64,000 nucleotides of DNA from Costus lasius (taxonomy: Eukaryota > Streptophyta > Magnoliopsida > Zingiberales > Costaceae): contig CM050447.1 of NCBI GenBank assembly GCA_027563935.2, forward strand, positions 17,872,001-17,936,000, written 5' to 3'. The notes under the pieces are model-generated. The model was not told the DNA's origin. It did not search any database and worked only from the letters and a program-made list of their open reading frames with translations. A program made the position numbers and the translations under genes. This document shows, piece by piece, positions 57,366-64,000 of this stretch; positions within the stretch are counted from its first letter, which is position 1; each line of letters begins with the position of its first letter.

Positions 57366-60300
57366 CATACTATCTGTTCTTGCTGGCAACCGCCTGAAGA
57401 AATTTACTGGAGCAGAGGGCATCCTATGTCGGAACCTCGGGTGCCGCATTACATAGAAGCCCGCCAAGGCAACCAACACCTGCAGAGGAGTTACATAAAA
57501 TACAAGTGCTGAAACCAAGCAGAATAACACAAATAGTGCAGTGGCTCGTGGATCCCTCCAGCTCAGCAATGCCTGGATCCTCTCCCCTTGAGTTGCTAAA
57601 TCTCCAACCACAGTTTGTATCCTTCCAGCAACGCTCCTTAACCTATCGTACCTCATCCGAACAAGCTCTGCACTCCTGCTGGTAGGAAATGTATCAAACT
57701 CCTCATCAAGTTCATCGGGGTGCACAGTTTCAGCATGAGAGATTTTTGTATTCATATGTGGAGGATAACGTGGTCGATACCGGTAGTTCCAAATGCCTAT
57801 CAAAAACATGTACAGAAAAAATGTAGGAAGTATCAACTCCGGGAAGCACACTAGCATTAAGAACAGGATGTGCACCAGTACAGTAGTTATGGGATTCCTC
57901 CATGTACAAACGTCTCCAAACCATTTGCTCACCGCAAACAAACCTGAGAAAACTGACATAAGCCTGAAGAAATTAGCTTTGCTTCGACGCATACTCCATA
58001 AGTGGGAGTCAACATCAGACATGTACTCAACAACTTCCTTTCTGAGGGGTGGTTCCATTCTGCTAAGTCTTGCGGCTACTATTTGAACAGCCTGATGGCG
58101 CAACATATCTTGCTGCATCATGGTTAATGGTCTAACATAGTGCATCTTAGGCAGTAAGGGTTTTGAATATATGTACATCATGTTAATTAAAGATGTAGAT
58201 GAGAATCGTATGGCAAGATGGATTTCACCCATCTTCTTGACACCTGAGGGATGCAAAACTAGAAGCGGGTATGAGTGGGTGTACACACGACCTGTTTCAA
58301 GTGTTGAAAGACGTAAGCGAACTTTGCCAATTTTTGCATCCTTGTTGCCATTAGACCCCTTCTCCCCTAGTTGGCAATTGTCAAAGACACCAACAGTAAG
58401 GACTGTATCTGGATCATAAACTTCCCATGTGTATTGTTCGTTGTATCTTGGAGACAAACTATTGATGACAGTTCGAGTTCGCACCCATTTCTGGCCATAT
58501 TTAGCTACGCAATAGGTATCTGATGTCCCCTTTCCTTCTCGTGTCTTCATAGGATGAAGCCCCTGAGCATTTAGTATACCAAGCTCAAGTAACCCAATTG
58601 ACGGCTTCCATAGCTGCTTTGCTGTTGGTCTGAGGTCACTACTGTAGTGGGTAGACTCATCGAGTACATGATATCCACCATCGAGACAGACCCGCAGGTG
58701 AATCCGACTTGAAAACTTATCCTTCTTCAGCTGGTCCACATCAACTACAACAGGCTTCTCAAGACTGAACCAACGACCAAGGATAACACGATCATCTGCT
58801 CGCTTTTCTATTAGTGCCAAAGGAATAACAACACGACCTATCACCTCATCTTTGTTTGGTCCGACACGGTCTTCTACAGAAAGGATGAGATGATCCTCAA
58901 AGGGTTCAGCAGCCACAAACATGTGGTCTTCATTCCAAAGAGGATTAAATGTCCGTGTCTGAACTGATTTTGTCCTCAAGATCTGATTTCCTAGTTGTGC
59001 CTTGACATAAACATCAGGGAAGCGGGTCTTGTCAGCTATTATTATGTCTTGTGCCTCAACAATGTTGACTCGAACATACCACAATCTTGGAGCATGGTAG
59101 ACTTTCGACCTTATGTGAGAACTAACAGCAGAGGCGTCAATGGACACGGCTGCATCAGAGTGCCAAGCATCGGGAAATGATTCATCAGCTTGGGTTCCTA
59201 TCCAAACTGCAAGCATCAATTCACCCTTGCTTTTGTCCCCCTTCTTGTCCTCGAGCCGGGTACCATTCTGGAGCTAGTGGACTATCTGGTGGAACACGTA
59301 TTGGAACATCATTTAAATCAAAGCGTACAATCCCAACAAAATCATCCTTAACAAGATCTTTGTCTTTGACCACAACTTCAAGAAATGACGTCTGCATTCG
59401 ATCTCTAGAAAATGCAAATACTTCATTCCATTCAGGATTCTGCTTCTTTTCAAAATGTCTAGTGGTCCCCTTGTAATTACCTACTCTCACTTCAACATAA
59501 GGATCTAGGCTTCCTGTAACATCCATGGCAGGTAAATCCCGTGCCTTCACAACACGCACAAAAAGATAATGCATTTGTTCTACAAGATCATATGTACTTG
59601 CAGGCTTTTCAGCACGAATAACTCGGCCTCCAACAATTTGACCACCACCAAGGAAAGGGCTAGTTTCCTTTAATGCATAGTCCACTGGTTGTTGTGATGA
59701 TACAGATGAGTACATTCTGACAACTCTAGGGGGAGGAGGTTCATGCTTCATAGGATCAACAGCATACCTCACTGGCTCACTTGTTGGAGCAGGAGAATGG
59801 TGCTCAGGGACCTCCTTTGGGACACTGTGAAATGTATGGCTTGACTCTGCTTTATGTACAGGAGGTGCGCTTGTATTTAATATGGGGACTTGGGAAGGTA
59901 CTTCATGAGTTTGCATTGGAGAAAGATCATTTGTATGAGGCTCAATAGCAGGAAGTGGATTAGACGGCTTTATTGATGGATCATCAGTAAGAAATACTTT
60001 AAGCCCGAGCTCACCCTTTACACGTGAAAATATTCCACGTTTTTCCAATGGGAAGTGTAGGACTACAGCATCTGCAAAAGGGACAAAAGATGTTCCAGCA
60101 ATCCGAACTTTTCCAAGGAATGATCTAGAATGTGCAGCTTTGTTCATGTTGTAAACACAAGCTTCAAGTGCAAGTTCAGGGAGAGAAGCAGGATCTGAAA
60201 CATTGAAGTAGAAGCATTCGTTCCAGATAGGATTAAGATCTTTCTCTTTGATGGTTGTGCGAAACCTCTGGCCATCAAAATGAAGCTCCACACAAGGACT

Positions 60301-60375
60301 GGAGGATCCTTGCCCATCCTTGGGCATGAGGTCATGTGCACTTACAACTTCCACACCTAATTTAAAACTGCTCAT
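57360..60375 (-). CDS. MCTP: MCTP/FTIP-type protein with four C2 domains, broken by one extra base
   Basis: A single-exon gene of ~1004 codons, split into 60375-59221 and 59219-57360. The first part (384 codons) has C2-1 (about 1-115, starting MSSFKLGVEVVSAHDLMPKD), a Pro/Ser-rich linker and C2-2 (about 270-365). The second part has C2-3 (about 46-150), C2-4 (about 208-320) and the PRT_C region with two hydrophobic hairpins (about 447-480 and 562-594). Family members anchor in the ER, tether it to the plasma membrane at plasmodesmata, and some (FTIP1) help move florigen. The frame shifts in a GGG run at 59258-59260 (plus strand), after the conserved PLAPEWY; removing one base joins both parts in the family's usual wording. 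No other lesion is seen, so this is an assembly error or a very recent mutation. The start agrees with the family. Confidence 0.9.
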
Positions 60376-61135
60376 CTTTGTGAAAACTTGTTGACCTTTT
60401 GGGAAAGTTCTACATATATGAAGAATTCAAATTAATACAAGTATGAGGTCCGGCAGTGAAGAAAATAGCAAGATATTCTCTTTAATGAACACACATAAAG
60501 AAGAAAAAAGTTTTAAATGCTATACATGTTTGTATACATATATACACCACAGTGGCTACCAACTAACCACAATCAATTGTCTCTCATACATTCTAACTAG
60601 CAATAAAGGATAAAGGACTAAATAAATCCAGCTATGGAAGATAAATTTATGCTACGAGTTCACTATACTAATCACCTTAACATATGTGGAGTCCAAATTG
60701 CATGAATGAAAACTATGTTTAGAAATAATTAAACATAATCAAAAACTTATAACTAGTTTCACACAAAAAATAGACAACAAATACACACCCACATATCTTA
60801 AGGTGATTAGTATGTTTAACTAGAAGTATTGTCTAAATGGATTTAGATAAAGTATTAGGTGATTGAAAGGGAGCTTACATGTTTTGAATTTCTACTTAGC
60901 TTAAGTAGCTCAGCAACTCAAGGATACTTTGACACTTTACTTTGAAAGTTATCTGCATGCAAACAGTTTATGTGCTGGCTCGCGATGTATATTGAGTTAC
61001 ATGATCATTTGTCCCAAGACTCTAGATGTACTATCATCGGAAAAGCACATTTATATGGTGCATGATAGTTAACATGTCTCAGTGTTCTTCGTTGACACAT
61101 AATTTAAAAAGATCCAACTATTTAACTTTAAATTT
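60376..61135. other. MCTP upstream region, AT-rich, no gene seen
   Basis: It directly precedes the MCTP start (minus strand). A GTAG acceptor-like site near 60409-60416 on the minus strand suggests a spliced 5' UTR, but no partner exon could be placed. Confidence 0.4.
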
Positions 61136-62035
61136 AACCAAATAATTTAAATGAATCTAACAATTCTACATGTGTAGAATTTAATCTTGACTTCATTAAT
61201 TAGATAACTCAAGTGCATCTAGTTGGAAAGTTAGTTGACTTAAAGAGATTTGTGTGTTATGAATCTGAACTTGAACTAATCATGATAAATGGCTTGTGGA
61301 TTTGAGTGTTTAGCGAGTCAAAGGGATCATGAATACCATGATTTTTTTTTATTGACTAGATGGTTCAAGCGAATATGGTTTAAGTGTAAGGCAATTCTAA
61401 AAGACCTTGTTAAATTAGATGACTCAAGGGGATCTTGTATGTTTTGAATTTGAACTATAAACTCATATTTAATTACTAGGTCGCTCAAATAGACTTGCAT
61501 GCTTAATTTGAACTTGGAAATTAACTTGATCAAATGGCTTGAGATGATCGAGTTTGAATGTTGGATGGTTCCAAGGGACTTTAGACATCTTGACTTGAAC
61601 TTAGATTTGAACTTGAATCTGTTTTACTTTAGCTTTGTGATTAACTTGACCAGGCGATTTAAGACAATTTGGCCTGAGTGTTTAGGGGGGGGGGGGGGGG
61701 GGCCTGCATGCCTTGACTAACTTGCATTTAACTTAAATTTGGTTGATCGGAACTTGGATCTGGACTTGATCGAATGACTTCAGAAGATCAAGTTAGAATA
61801 TTGACCCAAAAAGAGCATACATGCTTTATTTTGAATTTTGAATCATGATACCTTGAATTAGAATATACAATAGGCTTGATGCAGAAATTGAATTTTATAT
61901 GGCTTGATGTTGATTTGGGGCTTGATGTTGATCTTAACTTGATGTTGCTTGATAATGGGCTAGAAATTGAGGTGATTTGGTTTCTTTTGAGTTGCTTAAT
62001 TGTCTTTGAACTTGAGGTGGTGAGTTATCTTACAA
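61136..62035. repeat. Decayed minisatellite (ACTTGATC...GATGACTTGAG words) with an 18-base G run
   Basis: Variants of AACTTGATC(A/G)AATG(G/A)CTT, ATCAAGTTTGAATGTTGG and GACTT(G/A)CATGCCTTGA recur every ~90-120 bases with heavy divergence. A homopolymer of 18 G lies at 61685-61702. ORFs at 61499-61720 and 61876-62103 translate the repeat and are not genes. Confidence 0.65.
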
Positions 62036-64000
62036 GTATCCAAGCATGTGCAGACGATCCTCCCTCACAGCGTTTCTATGTCTGCGTCAGCCACAATTTT
62101 TAAAACCACTCCATACTATCCAATATAGTTTGTACTTACCAATGCATTATGTATGGTACAGTCTAAAGTTCAACCAGTAAATATATGTATACATGTATAG
62201 TATGTAAGTAAACATACATACATACATATGTATATATATATTTATATATACATGTATACATATATTTGTATACATATATCTACCAATATGGTCGGCACCT
62301 GTGTGTTAGTTCAGCCCAAAACCACATCAATATGAACTGACTTTACAAACCTTAGTGTCAGCATCCTTCCAACGTTAGGTCATCTAATCTCCATAAGGAG
62401 ATTTATCTTTTTGTAGGACACATATTAAGGGCTCCTAATATGGCACGGAAATATTCTTGAACAAAATTTGGATTAATGGGTGATTTGAAAAAAAAATGGA
62501 AATTGAGATTTCATATTATTCTTGGAAAGGAATAGGAGTAAAACATGGTACAGAATGAAGAATGGTAGGTAATTACGATATGAAAAGAATTTTTTTTATA
62601 ATTTTCCATAAATCATTTCTTTTTTTTCCATCATGGTATCTAATAACCAAGTGAGCAAGATTAGTTCAATTCTTAACTGAGTCAATCATCTCCGTACCCT
62701 TTTAGGCAATTTTACAAGCCACAGTTAGTAAATTAAGTCTCCACTGAGTCATGAAAGATCAATTTTAACAATCTTCAACAATTAATCATCGGAATCTATT
62801 TTCCATGTATTGCTTGTGTAGTTCCATGCAATTAAATCTGGCTTGATTTGATTAATTTTGATGACGTCAAAGATACTGTACCCAAGATGATCAATTTTGA
62901 CAACCATGTTATGGCAGCCTCGAGAGATCAAACACACACACAAAATCTAACCAGAAAAATATCAGCTAAGGAGCGTCTGAATAAAAGTATTCCTGAAAGA
63001 TAAAAGAAAATGTAAACATGGCATATTCTAATTTGACAGAACAAATAAGATACCAAATAAACTTACGAATTCACAATAGTGAAGGCAAACGAAGACAGAC
63101 GTAGACCAACGTCAATCAGATGATAGTCCAGATCCAAAAGACAATAGTAATCATTAAAAAAATGTATTTCCAAATATGAAGCGAAAGATTAATACAAATG
63201 AACTTACTAAAATCCCGTTTGCCCACCAACGATTATCCAGTTATAAATATGGTGTTATGAAAATCATATAGAGATTATAAAGCAACTTGACTACTAGGCT
63301 CAAATCCTCATCCAACACCCTAAAAGAAATGAATAGAAGAGTCAGATCTAAAGAAACTAAGTAGAACAGTCTCTCTGTTACAATCGCTGATCTTTTCTTC
63401 CATCCACTATTTTTTTCCTCCTCCTGTTGTTGGCAAGATGAAATGTAGAAAAGAAGTGAACCAGATACGAACTTTTCATGTATTTTCTTATGCTGTATTC
63501 CTAGATCATATCTCGTTAGCCAAATAAGATTTTGAGTAAGAAAATGTGAGAACAATTCAGAGAACATTGTTTGTGGAGGGACATTAACCAGTGAAGGATT
63601 TAGCAGAACCTGATTTTTCTTTTTTGTGTGAAACTAAGCACTAAGCTGATCTAGCTACAATTAGAGTTAAAAGTGCTAAAGTGTTCAATCATCACCATCG
63701 AAGACCTCTCGGAAGCGAGGAAGAATATGGTAGTACCATGTAAGCAATCGGCCATTTCTCTCACTCAGAAACACAATAAAGCCTCCACCATACTCTAATC
63801 TACGAAGCTCTGTTCAGATCTGCGCACTATAACACACGGAGAAGCCATTTTGTCCCCATTCTCCTCACCAAATTCAGATAAACCAAAAATAACCACAGTC
63901 AAAACAAAATCTCGTCCTTCCCCCGATAGAACACTTGGAAGGGGCAATAAAAGAGAAAAAATCATCGCCCATAAATCGTAAAAATGCAAATGTCCTCACC
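62036..64000. other. AT-rich DNA, no gene recognised
   Basis: It contains a (CATA)/(TATA) microsatellite at about 62205-62280. From about 63640 the composition is slightly less AT-rich and might hold non-coding 5' exons of MCTP or the edge of a gene beyond the window, but no family is recognisable. The 108-codon ORF at 63241-63567 (-) has no support. Confidence 0.4.

Noticed and set aside
59177..59476. 99-codon plus-strand ORF over MCTP
   Set aside because: Antisense shadow of the conserved C2 region.
57360..60375. Reading MCTP as two separate genes
   Set aside because: The frames adjoin within one conserved protein, and one base at 59258-59260 reconciles them; the second part has no plausible start of its own in family terms.
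63241..63567. 108-codon minus-strand ORF
   Set aside because: AT-rich, hydrophobic-random composition, with no family resemblance or splice context.
1..64000. CRISPR arrays, bacterial operons, phage or viral genes, tRNA and rRNA genes
   Set aside because: No regularly spaced repeats with unique spacers, no prokaryotic gene layout, and no tRNA cloverleaf or rRNA core was recognised by eye; a tRNAscan-type search was not possible here.

Overview
This is nuclear genomic DNA from a flowering plant, most likely a commelinid monocot. The signs are GT-AG introns throughout, plant-specific gene families, a very GC-rich 5' end in the acyl-CoA ligase gene that falls away in later exons, and AT-rich intergenic DNA packed with plant-type transposons. 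I cannot name the species. Nine protein-coding genes could be rebuilt by joining exons at consensus splice sites and checking that the reading phase carries through; eight are intact and one has a single-base frameshift.

Layout. 1-8,700 is the remains of a non-autonomous Ty3/gypsy-like LTR element: ~1.1-kb direct repeats, a relic ORF, internal minisatellites, and a 499-bp hAT-type MITE inserted with a perfect 8-bp target duplication. 10,001-11,982 (+) is a 4-coumarate-CoA-ligase-like enzyme. 13,150-13,923 (-) is a two-finger C2H2 (ZAT-type) EAR repressor. 15,842-24,727 (+) is an 81-aa UPF0729/C18orf32-like membrane protein whose tiny exons are spread over almost 9 kb. 26,846-29,969 (+) is a 13-exon serine carboxypeptidase (SCPL51/RISC type). 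31,465-40,102 (-) is an 11-exon plastid PHT4;4-type anion transporter with a hairpin MITE pair in intron 1. 41,223-42,338 (-) is a PIP1 aquaporin. 44,746-46,972 (+) is an Rpr2/Rpp21-type zinc-ribbon protein. 47,776-49,978 (+) is a 75-aa conserved small membrane protein. 50,606-56,376 is a GC-rich cluster of four LTR-like units, three of them side by side and separated only by the same 5-bp word. 57,360-60,375 (-) is a four-C2-domain MCTP/FTIP-type protein with one extra base. 60,376-64,000 has no recognisable gene, only degenerate minisatellites and simple repeats.

The genes are unrelated housekeeping or membrane functions, as is usual along a plant chromosome, and nothing suggests a pathway cluster. 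The most unusual structures are in the repeats: the LTR units sharing one target word (52,751-56,376), the back-to-back near-palindromic MITEs in the PHT4;4 intron, and short tandem duplications sitting on a stop codon (PHT4;4) and beside a splice donor (PIP1).
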